Shown: in pieces, positions 1 through 10,884 of the stretch
Position numbering within the stretch: position 1 is the stretch's first letter
Layout of the letters: every line of letters begins with the position of its first letter
Source of the DNA: SAR324 cluster bacterium
Lineage (GTDB): Bacteria > SAR324 > NAC60-12
Length of the DNA stretch: 64,000 nt
Assembly (NCBI GenBank): GCA_015231885.1
Contig: JADGAT010000009.1
Location: 18,076 to 82,075 of the forward strand
Direction: 5' to 3'
Translations under genes and position numbers: made by a program
Notes under the pieces: model-generated
What the model saw: only the letters and a program-made list of their open reading frames with translations
Databases searched by the model: none
Told to the model about the DNA's origin: nothing

Positions 1-1557
1 ATGCAGCGCTACCGTTTGATCATCAGCTGGTTTGGAAAAAATTCAGAAATCCCTCAGCCAGAATCATTTGTGCAATGGATCGAAACTCAGGTACAGGCAG
101 AGAAAAAATACCTCATGATGGAATACTCCGGAATGGCAGATGATTCTTTACCAGGCATTGTTCAACTGAAAAAACGGCTGTATCGCGCCATTGACATTGA
201 TTACGGCAACCTCTACTACGACAAAAAGAACCGTATCCAGCTGGTGGAAAAAGATTCGGCAATGGTTGAATTTGAACACCGTCTGGCCTATCCCTTTCCC
301 TGGTATGATCAATACACACCCTTGTCTTCAGATGTCATCAGCTACTTGAAAGTCAAATACCTGCTGCTGGCAGACAGTCAAAGCAGTATGGTCATGATCG
401 GAAAAAAAGGAGGCATGGTCGCACCCGGATATGCTCTCTATAAAGAAACCGCTCCTCCTTTTCGAAGAAAATGGAGGATTGACCCGTTTCGTTTTTTAAA
501 AACGCTACTGCCTCCCATATCTCCAGTCCCTGACGTGACGACATCTGAGGGAAAACGACTGTTTTATGCCCACATCGATGGCGATGGGGTTCGGAATCGT
601 TCTGAGGTTAATTTCAAGAAATATTCTTCTGAAATCATTTTGGAGCATATCCTCCAGAAGTACCCTGATGTTCCCATCGGTATCTCTATGATTGTCGGAG
701 ATATTGATCCGAACTGGTGGGGAAGTCAGCAGCTGATAGACATTGCCCGAAAAATCTATCAGCAGCCTAATGTGGAGGCGGCCACCCACACTTACACTCA
801 CCCCTTTCAATGGCAGCGATGGGATCGCACTTCAGCCTATGCTCCCCTGGGGACATTTCGCTATGAACGGGAAGTCGATGAGTCCGTTGAATGGATTGCC
901 GATCACCTTCTTCCAGAAAATAAAGCGGTGAAACTGGTCTACTGGAGCGGGGACACTGTTCCTCCTGAAGAAGCATTGATCCGTACCAGTGAACTGGGTC
1001 TGGACAATCTCAATGGTGGTGATTCCAAATTTGATACTGCCTTTCCTTCCTACACTTCGGTCGCTCCGTTGATGCGTCCTGTCGGAAGAAACTGGCAAAT
1101 CTTTACCAGTGCTTCCAATGAAAACCTGTACACCAAACTATGGACCGACAACTTTCATGGATTTCGCAATGTCATCGAGACTTTCGAAAACACAGAGTCG
1201 CCCATCCGATTGGCAGCAGTCAATGTGTACTATCATTTTTATATTGCTGATAAAATTGCATCCCTGGCTTCTTTAGATCGCGTGTACCAGTGGTGTTTTC
1301 AGCACAATTTGAAAATGATTTTTCCTTCAGAGTACGTTCAGCTGGTGCGCGGGTTTATTGCTGCCCGGATTGTTGAAAAGCAGCCGGGGGTCTACGAAAT
1401 AAGTGATCGTGGTGCGCTGAATACACTGCGGCTGGATCATGGAACGGTGGACTTGGACAAATCTAAGGGAGTGACGGGTGTCCATCGAGTCAATCAAAGT
1501 CTATACATTGACCTGGATTCTCAAGTGACAACACCCCTCATTGTCGTTCTGGAATGA
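1..1557 (+). CDS. PelA-like polysaccharide deacetylase, 3' part
   Basis: The product (518 residues read here) carries the two metal-site motifs of a carbohydrate esterase family 4 type deacetylase as seen in PelA of the Pel exopolysaccharide system: HIDGDG near residue 190 and HTYTHPF near residue 260. The roughly 170 residues before it look like the tail of the N-terminal hydrolase-like domain that precedes the deacetylase in PelA. PelA proteins are usually around 900 residues or more. The frame is open to the first base and no signal peptide is seen, so the ATG at base 1 is probably internal and the gene begins upstream of the window. By family it would deacetylate an amino-sugar polymer in the periplasm. 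No other pel gene is visible downstream, where a convergent MCP gene follows after 25 bp. Confidence 0.6.
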   Translation: MQRYRLIISWFGKNSEIPQPESFVQWIETQVQAEKKYLMMEYSGMADDSLPGIVQLKKRLYRAIDIDYGNLYYDKKNRIQLVEKDSAMVEFEHRLAYPFPWYDQYTPLSSDVISYLKVKYLLLADSQSSMVMIGKKGGMVAPGYALYKETAPPFRRKWRIDPFRFLKTLLPPISPVPDVTTSEGKRLFYAHIDGDGVRNRSEVNFKKYSSEIILEHILQKYPDVPIGISMIVGDIDPNWWGSQQLIDIARKIYQQPNVEAATHTYTHPFQWQRWDRTSAYAPLGTFRYEREVDESVEWIADHLLPENKAVKLVYWSGDTVPPEEALIRTSELGLDNLNGGDSKFDTAFPSYTSVAPLMRPVGRNWQIFTSASNENLYTKLWTDNFHGFRNVIETFENTESPIRLAAVNVYYHFYIADKIASLASLDRVYQWCFQHNLKMIFPSEYVQLVRGFIAARIVEKQPGVYEISDRGALNTLRLDHGTVDLDKSKGVTGVHRVNQSLYIDLDSQVTTPLIVVLE

Positions 1558-1582
1558 CAAATTTGCTGAAGCCTGTCTTCGT

Positions 1583-3934
1583 TTATTTTGAATCATGATT
1601 CTGTGTTTTAATCTGCAGCGCAGGGGGCTCCAGCATCTCTAAAGACGGAGCCGGATCAACCGGATGATCTGCAGATTCGTCATCCATCATTTGCTGCTGA
1701 AGTTTAAACTGTAATACCAATTCTTTCAATCCCTGAGACTGGCTGGACAAAGAAGTAATAATCGTTGCGGTGTCCTCAGAATTTTTTGCATTCTGTTGTG
1801 TCACATGATTGAGCAGCGTCAGTCCTTTGTTGATTTCACTAGCACCAGTGGCTTGCTCATTGCTGGCACTGGCAATGTCACTGACTAAATTGGTGACTTT
1901 CGTTGATTCTTTGACAATCCCTTTCAAAAACAACGCGGTTTCGTTTGCAATGGAGGCGCCAGCTCTCACTTTTTCTATGGAGTCTTCAATCATCTCGGTT
2001 GTTTCCTTGGCTGCTCTTGCACTGCGTTGAGCAAGATCCCGCACTTCTGATGCAACGACAGCAAATCCTTTTCCATGAGCACCGGCTCTTGCTGCTTCTA
2101 CCGCTGCGTTAAGTGCCAATAAATTAGTTTGAAAAGCAATTTCATCGATAGTTTTGATAATTTTAGAAATGTTTTCTGAAGATACATTAATGTCATCCAT
2201 AGCTTCCAGCATACGTCCCATATGGACATTTCCTTCTTCTGCCTGCTTGCAGGCGGAAGATGACAATTTGTTCGCTTGAGCAGCATTTCCTGCATTTTGC
2301 TGAATCTGCGCCCCGATTTGTTCCATAGTAGCAGAGATTTGTTCCAGATTCGCCGCTTGCGTTGAAGCCCCCTGGGCAATAATGCGACCCGATTCGGAAA
2401 TTTGTCCAGTCTTACTATTGACCTGCATCGCCGCTGTATTGACTTGCCCCAGCACACGACTAAGAGAATCAACCATAGTCTGCATAGACATCAGTAATTG
2501 TCCGATTTCATCAGTGGTATTGATTTCAAATTGAACAGCAAAGTTTCCTTCCGCGAGCTGCCGGTTCACTTCAACAGCCGTTTTCAAGTTCTTCAGAATG
2601 TTACTTATAATGAAAAAAGTTAACAGCAAAGTGATCAGCAATCCTCCTGCAGAAATGAAAATAAATAAAAGTTTTTCGTTGCTGGCTTTCTTTTTTAACT
2701 CCACAGTCCGCCCTACTAAATGGTGAGCCAGCTGATCTTCTAAAGTTTTCAGTAAATTGATTCTTGCTGTTGCCACCTGCCACCACTTGGCCGCATCGAC
2801 ACCCAAATCTCCTCCTTCCACGAGATGATTAATGGCTTTGATTGCCGGGCTGTCATTGATTTGCACGGAGCGGTCAATGTCCTCAATGCTTAAATGGGCT
2901 TGATACATACCACGGGCTTTTATTAAAGCCGTTTGATAGGCATCAAATGTTGTTTCAATGGTTCTGACATTCTCCAAATCTTTTTTCGAAATATGGGGAA
3001 TATCCCGGAACTGCTGAAAAAGTTCTTTAATTGTTCCATATTGCTCCATAAAATGATCAACATACTTTTCCTGCCCTCGTAAAATGTAGTTTTTGAATTG
3101 ATGAATGATTCCTCCATAACCTGCATGTGTGAAAAGGTCCAAAGCAATTTTATTCTTAACAGGAGACGAAAGCACAATGTTTCTCATTGTTTCGACTTCC
3201 TCAGCTTCAGGAGTCGCCAGCAATTCTTTAAAAGAATTTCGTTGTTCCGGTGTCGTAAGAGAAAGAAAGACTTCAAAAAAATTCTTCTGAGCGATCACCA
3301 GCGAAAAAAATCTATTGAATTCCGTTCGGCTGAAATGCCCGATCGTGAACGCGTTAGTCACCACCGCACGTTCAATACCGGCGCGTTCTTTCCCTTGTTG
3401 AAAATTCACATAGGCGGTGAGCATTCCAGAAATTTCAGGGTTTTTAGAAAGTGCTACCATATTGGTGATCATATTGAAAATAGCAGTATTGATGCTGGTA
3501 TAATATCCAAGGGCCTCATTCAGAGAAAGTTCCAGTTTCGTGATCGCATTTCGTTTGTTTTCCATTTGCCGGAGAAGTTCCAAAACTTCTTCAAGTCCAA
3601 ACTTTACTTCAGAGGCTTGATGGTTAAACTGGTTGACAAAATTCATCAAATTCTGATGTTTTTGATTCACCATCACTCGCTGCTTCAGAAGTGCTTCCTG
3701 AAATTTTTTGCCATCGCCTCCAATAAATCCTGCGGTGAGTCCCCTTTCTTTTTGGACTTCATGGACTAATTCACCGGATAGTGTCGCTAATTTTGTCAGC
3801 TTTTCCAAATCGTCCAAATGATCAACAAAATGGAATTTTTCAACAAGGCCCGTAATTGTAAAATAAGAGATCACAATAATTGGAATGGCGATGATTAAAA
3901 TAAGTTTTTGAGATATATTCAAATTATTCAGCAT
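1583..3934 (-). CDS. Methyl-accepting chemotaxis protein with NIT-type sensor domain
   Basis: A 783-residue chemoreceptor. The first membrane segment lies at about 10-30. The periplasmic region opens with [14 protein letters not shown] near residue 57, the signature of the nitrate/nitrite-sensing (NIT) domain. The second membrane segment is at about 420-443, followed by HAMP (445-500) and the cytoplasmic signalling coiled coil (about 500-740), whose hairpin tip reads [20 protein letters not shown] near residue 600. Such receptors control the CheA kinase through CheW; a cheW gene lies at 51.6 kb. The start follows a good Shine-Dalgarno (GAGGAA). A short repeat element ends only 38 bp upstream of the start codon, so the promoter must lie in or beyond it. 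The ligand cannot be read from sequence; NIT domains are associated with nitrate or nitrite but also occur in unrelated sensors. Confidence 0.9.
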   Translation of the reverse strand: MLNNLNISQKLILIIAIPIIVISYFTITGLVEKFHFVDHLDDLEKLTKLATLSGELVHEVQKERGLTAGFIGGDGKKFQEALLKQRVMVNQKHQNLMNFVNQFNHQASEVKFGLEEVLELLRQMENKRNAITKLELSLNEALGYYTSINTAIFNMITNMVALSKNPEISGMLTAYVNFQQGKERAGIERAVVTNAFTIGHFSRTEFNRFFSLVIAQKNFFEVFLSLTTPEQRNSFKELLATPEAEEVETMRNIVLSSPVKNKIALDLFTHAGYGGIIHQFKNYILRGQEKYVDHFMEQYGTIKELFQQFRDIPHISKKDLENVRTIETTFDAYQTALIKARGMYQAHLSIEDIDRSVQINDSPAIKAINHLVEGGDLGVDAAKWWQVATARINLLKTLEDQLAHHLVGRTVELKKKASNEKLLFIFISAGGLLITLLLTFFIISNILKNLKTAVEVNRQLAEGNFAVQFEINTTDEIGQLLMSMQTMVDSLSRVLGQVNTAAMQVNSKTGQISESGRIIAQGASTQAANLEQISATMEQIGAQIQQNAGNAAQANKLSSSACKQAEEGNVHMGRMLEAMDDINVSSENISKIIKTIDEIAFQTNLLALNAAVEAARAGAHGKGFAVVASEVRDLAQRSARAAKETTEMIEDSIEKVRAGASIANETALFLKGIVKESTKVTNLVSDIASASNEQATGASEINKGLTLLNHVTQQNAKNSEDTATIITSLSSQSQGLKELVLQFKLQQQMMDDESADHPVDPAPSLEMLEPPALQIKTQNHDSK

Positions 3935-3972
3935 ATTATTCCTCGTTTAACCGGTTTCCTCTGTAAAATATT

Positions 3973-4065
3973 TTAGGAATGCTCAAACAATAACTTACCA
4001 AATCTACTGGTCTGTTCAACGATCTTCTGCGTAACTTTAGCATGTTATTATTTTCGTCTTCCTAA
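3973..4065 (-). repeat. Short inverted-repeat element, family 1, copy 1 (internally deleted)
   Basis: Begins TTAGGAATGC and ends GTCTTCCTAA, the same ends as the 161-162 bp copies at 22850, 37545 and 40801, but is only 93 bp. The missing interior lies between two CTGCGT hexamers present in the full copies, as expected of a deletion between short direct repeats. It is in reverse orientation relative to the copies at 14346, 22850 and 37545. It occupies the upstream region of the MCP gene. The rest of the 3935-4288 gap holds only a short second repeat fragment and no gene. Confidence 0.85.
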
Positions 4066-4183
4066 ATGGATGAAGTCTCCTGGTAACCGGTATTTGAAAA
4101 GCTCCTGAAACTCCATATTGTCTTTCTGCTGGATGTTTGTTATTCAATAAATACGAGTATGAGCAGAAGCATGTCAGGACATC

Positions 4184-4213
4184 CTGGATTCTGGCTCAAT
4201 ACTTGGAATGACA
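4184..4213 (+). repeat. Fragment of a dispersed palindromic repeat
   Basis: CTGGATTCTGG...GGAATGACA closely resembles the inner right arm of the element at 59226-59382 (CTGGATACCGG...GGCATGACA at 59297-59325). This is the end of the widespread bacterial intergenic repeat type built on TGTCATTCC and GGAATGACA arms. Only one arm is present here. Confidence 0.5.
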
Positions 4214-4288
4214 TAAAAGCCCGATGTCAAGCCAACGGGTTTAATATTTTGCAGAGCACTACACCGCATACTTGAAAAAAGGGATGAC

Positions 4289-5914
4289 ATGACCAAGGCA
4301 ACAGAATCATTATTGAAAAACATTGAACAGTTGGAAAAAGAAAATGCGCAGTTGAAGAAACAACTGGAACAACTGAATACAGAAATGGGCAAAGAAACCA
4401 AACTGCGTTATTTTTCCCGTGCCGTCGAACAAAGCCCCGCCTCTATTGTTATCACCAACTTACAGGGAGAAATTGAGTACGTCAATCCTAAATTCATTGA
4501 ACTGACGGGTTACCGACTAGACGAAGTCATTGGTCAAAATCCTCGGGTCCTTAAATCAGGAGAAACCTCTTCTGACGAATACAAAGGGTTATGGGAAAGT
4601 ATCATGGCGGGTCAAGAATGGCATGGAGAATTCCACAACCGCAAAAAGAATGGGGAACTCTATTGGGAATTTGCCTCCATTTCTCCCATTATTGATGATG
4701 AGGGGAACGTCACCCATTTCCTGGCTGTTAAGGAAGACATTACAGAACGCAAGGCCATGGAAGCAGAATTGCTTAAGTTGTATCAGGCCGTGGAACAGAG
4801 TCCGGCTTCTATTGTCATTACCAGCCTTGAAGGCAATATTGAGTATGTCAATCCTAAATTCTTGGAAGTCACCGGCTATCGTAAAGAAGAAGTGATAGGG
4901 AAGAATCCTCGGGTCCTCAAATCAGGAGAAACCTCTTCTAACGAATACAAAGGGTTATGGGAAAGTATTACGGCGGGTAAAGAATGGCATGGAGAATTCC
5001 ACAACCGCAAAAAGAATGGAGAACTGTACTGGGAATTTGCGGCGATTTCCCCTGTCGTTGATGAAAAAGGGAGCATCATGTACTTCCTGGCCATCAAGGA
5101 GGATATCACCAAGCGTAAAGAAATGGAGGAAAAGCTCATCAATGCCTACAATCGGATCAAGGCACAGCAAAATCAGATGCTGGACGAGCTGGAGCAGGCC
5201 AGAGACACACAACGCAGTCTGCTCCCTGACGAACTCCCGGTCATCTCCGGAGCCAAAATTGCTTGTAAATATGTGCCCATGGAGCAAATAGGCGGCGATT
5301 ATTACAATATCTTTCCGGTGGAAGAAAATAAATTTGGAATAATTGTCGCCGATGTCACCGGACATGGTGTCTCAGCCGCCCTCATTTCTTTCATGATTTC
5401 TGCTATCTTCTCTGAGAGCTGCAAAGCAGGCATATCCACTAAACTGATTTTGGAATTAGTCAATGAATCCCTGCAGAATAAACTTCAGGAAGGGAAATTT
5501 GCCACGATGGTATACGGAGTCTATGACGCCTCCACACAAACATTAGCCTATACGAGTGCGGGTCATCCTGATGGGCTGGTCATTCGCCCACCGGATCATG
5601 AAGTCGTGCCTCTGCAAACCGAAGGCATGCTGATCGGTCTATTTCCCAATGAAATTGCCAACTATGAAGAAAAAACTTTCCATTTGCAGCCTGGAGACAA
5701 GGTTTTATTTTATACGGACGCCATCATCGAAGTCATGGATGAGAACAGGCAATTATTGGGAGTCAAGCGTTTGTCCGATTTTTTAGTGGAGCACAGCAAG
5801 CTGCCTGTCGATATTTTGTTGGAAAAGGTATATGAATACGGGTTGGAATATTCTGGACGTTCTTCGTATGACGATGATTTTACAATGATTGGATTGGAAG
5901 TTAGCAAGGAATGA
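4289..5914 (+). CDS. PAS-PAS-PP2C (SpoIIE/RsbU-type) serine phosphatase
   Basis: A 541-residue cytosolic regulator. A short coiled coil (about 8-35) precedes two PAS domains (about 45-160 and 167-282) and a PP2C/SpoIIE phosphatase domain (about 325-540). Phosphatase metal-site motifs are intact: GGDYYN near 334, DVTGHG near 354, YTDAI near 474 and DDDFTM near 527. Enzymes of this class dephosphorylate STAS anti-sigma-factor antagonists; three STAS proteins occur at 18.0, 30.6 and 41.0 kb and are candidate substrates by inference. The two PAS domains are exactly 122 residues apart, and bases 4541-4680 and 4907-5046 are nearly identical in DNA. The start has AAGGG a few bases upstream. The gene converges on the next one with 9 bp between stop codons. 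Confidence 0.9.
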   Translation: MTKATESLLKNIEQLEKENAQLKKQLEQLNTEMGKETKLRYFSRAVEQSPASIVITNLQGEIEYVNPKFIELTGYRLDEVIGQNPRVLKSGETSSDEYKGLWESIMAGQEWHGEFHNRKKNGELYWEFASISPIIDDEGNVTHFLAVKEDITERKAMEAELLKLYQAVEQSPASIVITSLEGNIEYVNPKFLEVTGYRKEEVIGKNPRVLKSGETSSNEYKGLWESITAGKEWHGEFHNRKKNGELYWEFAAISPVVDEKGSIMYFLAIKEDITKRKEMEEKLINAYNRIKAQQNQMLDELEQARDTQRSLLPDELPVISGAKIACKYVPMEQIGGDYYNIFPVEENKFGIIVADVTGHGVSAALISFMISAIFSESCKAGISTKLILELVNESLQNKLQEGKFATMVYGVYDASTQTLAYTSAGHPDGLVIRPPDHEVVPLQTEGMLIGLFPNEIANYEEKTFHLQPGDKVLFYTDAIIEVMDENRQLLGVKRLSDFLVEHSKLPVDILLEKVYEYGLEYSGRSSYDDDFTMIGLEVSKE

Positions 5915-5923
5915 ATCACCAAC

Positions 5924-7933
5924 TCAGTCTCTTTCATGCTGATCGGCTAACACTTTCTCAATCAGGTTTTTGACTTTTTCCGCATTTCGATTGAACACCG
6001 CCTTTTCAATGTCATGTAAAACTTGTGGGAAAATGGATTCATAAGAGGCACAAAGCCTGTGCATGTTTTGGATTTGGCTGGAAATCTTACTTGTCATAAA
6101 ATGGGGAATGGTTGCCAGTGTTCTCAATTCTGCCTCCATCTGTCTCTTGACATCATTGGGGAGTGCGTCCTTGTTCTTATCTGATTGTATATCGTCCGGC
6201 CTTTCGCATTCGAGATATTTGACCAGGATGCGGACTAGCTTGGCAATGTCCAAGGGTTTGGTCAAATAGTCTGATACTCCTGCCCGAAATGCGGTTTGCT
6301 GCTGTTCTTGAAAAGCCTCAGCAGAGATAGCAATAATGGGAATATCATGGATACTGGGGATTTGGCGAATTTTCTGGGTGGCTTCAATGCCGCTCATGCC
6401 AGGCATGGAAATATCCATCAAAATCACATGAGGGGGGAAACCATCAGCAGCCAGTTTTTGAGCGCGTGCAACGGCATCTGCTCCATTATCCACTATTTCA
6501 AGATCCAGCTGCAATTCCCGAAACAGAGAGGTGAGCATTTGTTGATTGGGCAGTTCATCATCAACAGCTAGAATTTTGTTGTGCGAGGTGAATCGGATTG
6601 TTTCCCAGTCCGTTTCTTCAACAGCAGATCTTTCCAAATCTGCTGCGACCAAAGGCAGCCTCACCGTAAAGACAGTCCCTTTTCCTAGATCGCTTGCTAT
6701 TTCAATGGAACCCTCCATCAGTGTGGTCAACTGCTTGACCAGTGACAATCCCAAGCCCGTCCCCCCAAACCGCCGAGCTATTTTTTGATCTCCCTGTTCA
6801 AATGGTTTAAAAATGTGTTTTTGATTGTCTGGAGAAATGCCAATCCCTTCATCGATCACCTGCATGAGCAGCTGCCCTGTCTCTACTTTTGCAAGGATTG
6901 TTACTTTTTTTCCTTCTGGAGTGAACTTGATAGCATTTGTTGTCAGATTCATCAAAATTTGATTCAGCTTGGTACGGTCGATATAGATCAAATCGGGTAT
7001 GTTAGGATCCAACTCATAGTTGAATTTCAGTCCCCTTTGCAATGCGTTTGCTTTATTGATATGAAAAATCCCTTGAAACAGCAGCTTGAAATTCAAAGTT
7101 TCTGGTACAACTTCCACTTTTCCTGCCTCAATTTTTGAAAGGTCCAGGATGTTGTTGATCAATTCAGAAAGAGCATTACCGCTCATTTCAATATGCTTCA
7201 AAGGCTGCATGAGTTCTTCAGAGGAGCCCTTCATTTTTTTGATTAGGATTTGGGTAAAGCCCACAATGCTGTTGAGGGGGGAACGAATTTCATGACTCAT
7301 GTTGGCCAAAAAATAGCTTTTTGCCTGATTAGCAAACTCCGCTTGCTTTTTGGCTTCTATTAATTCCAGCTGACTGTCTTCCAATTCTCGGGTACGTTTG
7401 GCCACCAGCACTTCCAGATCCTCACGATAGTTTTTCAGCTCATTTAATGAGTTTTCCAGCTGTTCATTCGATTCCTGTAGTTCCTCCGTTCGCTGCTCTA
7501 CCTTTTTTTCCAATTCATGATTGAGACGTTCAATTTTTTGACGGTTCGTATAAAGCTCCAGGAAGATACGAACTTTTGCCAGTAGAATTTTGTTCTGGAC
7601 AGGTTTGACAATATAATCCACAGCACCCGAATCATATGCCTTCAGGTGATGCCGTTCATCGGAGAAGGCTGCGGTAATGAAAATAATCGGCATATCCTGT
7701 GTCTGCTCATAACCCCGAATCATCGCCGCAACTTCATAACCGTCCATTTCCGGCATGTCCACATCCAAAAGCACCAGCGCAAAATGATGTTCCAGGCACA
7801 GTTTCAGAGCTTGTTCTCCCGAACTTGCCTCAATCACCCGGGCATCGACTTGCTTCAACAGTACCCGCAAGGCATCCAGATTCTTTGGTTTATCGTCAAC
7901 CGTTAAAATTTTAGGAGTGTTTTCTGTAGCCAT
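5924..7933 (-). CDS. Cytosolic hybrid histidine kinase, REC-HisKA-HATPase-REC
   Basis: About 669 residues, no membrane segment. A receiver domain leads (phospho-acceptor Asp in LVLLDVDMP near residue 57), then a coiled coil (about 130-205), HisKA ([15 protein letters not shown] near 213), an ATPase domain with GGTGLGLSL near 385, and a second receiver ([13 protein letters not shown] near 510). The last 80 residues are helical and match no domain I recognise; they lack a clear HPt histidine motif. It is third in a minus-strand run after a solute-binding protein and a membrane kinase, 77 bp downstream of that kinase, so it is probably their partner in a phosphorelay. The ATG at 7933 is preferred to the TTG two codons upstream; neither has a strong Shine-Dalgarno. 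Confidence 0.88.
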   Translation of the reverse strand: MATENTPKILTVDDKPKNLDALRVLLKQVDARVIEASSGEQALKLCLEHHFALVLLDVDMPEMDGYEVAAMIRGYEQTQDMPIIFITAAFSDERHHLKAYDSGAVDYIVKPVQNKILLAKVRIFLELYTNRQKIERLNHELEKKVEQRTEELQESNEQLENSLNELKNYREDLEVLVAKRTRELEDSQLELIEAKKQAEFANQAKSYFLANMSHEIRSPLNSIVGFTQILIKKMKGSSEELMQPLKHIEMSGNALSELINNILDLSKIEAGKVEVVPETLNFKLLFQGIFHINKANALQRGLKFNYELDPNIPDLIYIDRTKLNQILMNLTTNAIKFTPEGKKVTILAKVETGQLLMQVIDEGIGISPDNQKHIFKPFEQGDQKIARRFGGTGLGLSLVKQLTTLMEGSIEIASDLGKGTVFTVRLPLVAADLERSAVEETDWETIRFTSHNKILAVDDELPNQQMLTSLFRELQLDLEIVDNGADAVARAQKLAADGFPPHVILMDISMPGMSGIEATQKIRQIPSIHDIPIIAISAEAFQEQQQTAFRAGVSDYLTKPLDIAKLVRILVKYLECERPDDIQSDKNKDALPNDVKRQMEAELRTLATIPHFMTSKISSQIQNMHRLCASYESIFPQVLHDIEKAVFNRNAEKVKNLIEKVLADQHERD

Positions 7934-8016
7934 TGACAATTTGTTTTATTTCTTAGTAGTGGGATTTTGCATTCCTCCTCGCAAGGGCGGAGTGTTAAAA
8001 ATATATGGCCAGGTAC

Positions 8017-10866
8017 TTATATACTTTTTGAATTTTCATGTTTGAGAAGCCATTCCTGGATTTTGTTCGTTAAAATATCGAGTTCAATGGGTTTGGCAAG
8101 ATAATCATCCGCACCGGCTTTGATGCATTTTTCGCGATCTCCCTGCATGGTTTTTGCGGTCAAGGCAATCACGGGCAAATCTTTGAAGCGAGAATCGTCC
8201 CGGATCCTGCGCAAGGTTTCATATCCATCCATACGAGGCATCATTATATCCAGAAGCACAAGGCTCACATCAGGTTCTTCCTCCAGTTGATCCAGTGCTT
8301 TTGAACCATCATGGGCCAGCAAAACCTTACCCGCTTTTTTTTGTAAAAAAGAGGCCAGCGAAAAGATATTGCGCACATCATCGTCGACGACCAGGATTGT
8401 GACAGGGGTTGGCTCGAAATTAGCGGTTTCAAGCCCTGTAGCGTCTATTCCGTTTTTCACAATCGAGATTTCAGAGAATGTATTTCGCTGGTCATCATTC
8501 TGTACCGGAGCGGCTGCGAGTGTTTCGGTTTTTTGAGGTTTCTGGTCGAGCAGCTCAAGCATGGTTTGAAACAACCGGACTGCATCCACCGGCTTTGGCA
8601 AATAATCACTAGCCCCGGCATTCATACATTTTTCACGGTCTCCCTTCAGCGCTTTTGCCGTCAATGCAATAATGGGCAGGTTTTCCCACTTAGGAACTTC
8701 ACGGATATGCTCTATTGCCTCATAACCGCTCATAACCGGCATCATGATATCCATCAATACGATGTCTACGTTGTTGCACGTGGAGAGGAGCTCTAAGGCT
8801 TTCTGCCCATTAGCGGCGGTTTTAATGTTCCCATGGATAGGATTCAGGATTTGCTGAATAGCAAATATATTACGCTTATCGTCATCAACAACGAGAATTG
8901 TTAAATTTTTGTTGAGCAGTTGTTCTTTAACACGATCCAGCGAATATCCACCCGCCTCAGATACTGTTGTAACAGAAGACCTCGTATCATTTGTTCTGGT
9001 TGTTGAAAGCTCTAAAGGCAAATAAAGGGTAAATGAGGAGCCTTCTCCCTCTTTGCTCTCCACTTGAATTTCCCCACCCATCAATTGGGAAAATTTACGG
9101 GAGATGGAAAGCCCCAGACCCGTGCCTCCATATTTGCGGCTTGTGGTCCCATCCACCTGACGGAACGCTTCAAAGATCTGTTCTTTTTTATCTTGAGGAA
9201 TTCCAATCCCTGTATCTCGGATCCTGATTCCAATCGTATTGCCTGAGTGCAGCTCCGTATCCATAAACACGGTTTTCCTAGAAGGTTCGTGTAAATCGAT
9301 GTAAACCCCTCCTTCAGTAGTAAATTTGAAGGCATTGGATAACAAATTCCGGATGATTTGCTCCAATTTGCTCCAATCGGTGTGAAGGGTTTGTGGCACT
9401 CCGCCATCAATGTTTGTTTGAAATTCCAGGTCTCTGGCAGCAGCCATATGCTTGAATTGCCGTTCCATGCGCGAACAGAATAATCGTAAATCGCCATCTT
9501 CTGTTACCAATTCCATGCGGCCTGCTTCGACTTTGGAAAGATCCAGGATATCATTGATCAAGCTTAGCAAATCCTTACCACTTTCATAAATGATTAAAGC
9601 CGATTCCACTTGATCCTGGGTCAAATTTTGTTCTTCATTGTCTGACAGCATTTTTGCCAGAATCAGCAAACTATTCAAGGGAGTACGCAGTTCATGAGAC
9701 ATATTGGCCAAAAATTCTGATTTGTAACGGCTGGCATTTTCCAGTTCATCGGCTTTCTCCTTAAAAACATTGGCAGCAATTGCCATGGCTCCAATCTCAT
9801 CACTACGCTCCTGACTGGGAATTTCTACGTTTTTGCTGCCGCGTGCCAGGCTGGTGAGGCTCCTGGTCATTTGTGTGATTGGTTTTGACGTATTTTGTAT
9901 GATCCACCACGCCAAAATCAGGCCCATCAGCACAGCAGCTGCAGAAAGGGCTGCATTGAAATCTCTCAAAAAGTTCACATTGTCATGAAAATCCGACTCT
10001 ACTTTTTTACGTTCCTGCAACGTGAATTTTTTAAGGTCTTGCGCCAAATGGGCAATTTCAGCAGCCTGACCTGCCATGACAACATAGACCAGATGCATGT
10101 AAGTGCGAGTTGCCTGGACCTGGCCAGAAAAAGCTTCTTCATATTTTGGAGCCATCAGAGTCACCTGAGTCAGCATGCTTCGTGATTCCTTATCAAGAGG
10201 CTGTTCCTGCAGTTGAACCAGTTTTTTTCGGAAAGAAATCAGTTTTTCTTTTGTACTTTTTTCCAGAATCGAATCCGGACTGTGAATAAAATTTTGAGCG
10301 TCCTTATGGGCAAGGAGGAATGTTTGCAGTGCGTCTCCAGTTACAGCCGATATGGCCATGTACCGTTGCAGTAAATTCCAATCCAGGGCTTGACTCAACA
10401 TGCCGCTCATGTCGTTTGCTAGCGTACTCATCTGATCGTGAATGTAATATTCCCGGCTCTGGTATTCATCGACAGCAGCTTCAAAACTTTCTTTATAGGA
10501 TTGAAAATGTTCTCTCATTCGTTTGAGAATATTTTTCCTTTTCTCATCGGTAATCAAAACATCCACTTGGTTCAATTGCCCATCCAGGCTGTTCTGAAGC
10601 ATGTGAACCCTTGTGATCATCCCACTGTAACCCGAATAGGTAAAAGCCAGTACAATTCGCTGCAATTCAAGGGCATTGCGTTCAATCTCTAAAATAGCAA
10701 TGGTTTCAGCATTGGTGGCCCCATATTGTCCTAAACTATTGTTGACTTCATCGAATCCACGATGGGCAACAACCGATTGCAACACCAGGATTCCAATAAT
10801 CGCTCCAAAGCCCAAAAAGATCCGTGTGCTAATACGAAAGCGAAGTTTTCTAGACCAATCCAGCAT
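8017..10866 (-). CDS. Membrane hybrid histidine kinase with two receivers
   Basis: A 949-residue inner-membrane kinase. Membrane segments at about 16-34 and 306-325 bracket a helical periplasmic sensor. Then come HAMP (about 325-375), HisKA with [15 protein letters not shown] near 387, an HATPase domain (about 495-610) with [10 protein letters not shown], and two receivers with phospho-acceptor Asp in IVLMDIMMP near 703 and LVLLDIMMP near 873. No HPt domain is present. The start follows AGGAG. The gene begins 18 bp after the stop of a Tat-exported solute-binding protein, so the two are almost certainly co-transcribed, and the binding protein is the likely ligand-presenting partner of the periplasmic sensor (inference). 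The next gene downstream is a second, cytosolic hybrid kinase. Confidence 0.9.
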   Translation of the reverse strand: MLDWSRKLRFRISTRIFLGFGAIIGILVLQSVVAHRGFDEVNNSLGQYGATNAETIAILEIERNALELQRIVLAFTYSGYSGMITRVHMLQNSLDGQLNQVDVLITDEKRKNILKRMREHFQSYKESFEAAVDEYQSREYYIHDQMSTLANDMSGMLSQALDWNLLQRYMAISAVTGDALQTFLLAHKDAQNFIHSPDSILEKSTKEKLISFRKKLVQLQEQPLDKESRSMLTQVTLMAPKYEEAFSGQVQATRTYMHLVYVVMAGQAAEIAHLAQDLKKFTLQERKKVESDFHDNVNFLRDFNAALSAAAVLMGLILAWWIIQNTSKPITQMTRSLTSLARGSKNVEIPSQERSDEIGAMAIAANVFKEKADELENASRYKSEFLANMSHELRTPLNSLLILAKMLSDNEEQNLTQDQVESALIIYESGKDLLSLINDILDLSKVEAGRMELVTEDGDLRLFCSRMERQFKHMAAARDLEFQTNIDGGVPQTLHTDWSKLEQIIRNLLSNAFKFTTEGGVYIDLHEPSRKTVFMDTELHSGNTIGIRIRDTGIGIPQDKKEQIFEAFRQVDGTTSRKYGGTGLGLSISRKFSQLMGGEIQVESKEGEGSSFTLYLPLELSTTRTNDTRSSVTTVSEAGGYSLDRVKEQLLNKNLTILVVDDDKRNIFAIQQILNPIHGNIKTAANGQKALELLSTCNNVDIVLMDIMMPVMSGYEAIEHIREVPKWENLPIIALTAKALKGDREKCMNAGASDYLPKPVDAVRLFQTMLELLDQKPQKTETLAAAPVQNDDQRNTFSEISIVKNGIDATGLETANFEPTPVTILVVDDDVRNIFSLASFLQKKAGKVLLAHDGSKALDQLEEEPDVSLVLLDIMMPRMDGYETLRRIRDDSRFKDLPVIALTAKTMQGDREKCIKAGADDYLAKPIELDILTNKIQEWLLKHENSKSI

Positions 10867-10884
10867 GAGACTCCTTAATTCAAT

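Noticed and set aside
3098..3769. Long open frame antisense to the NIT-type MCP
   Set aside because: It has no Shine-Dalgarno or domain signal and lies wholly within a confident chemoreceptor gene; a shadow frame.
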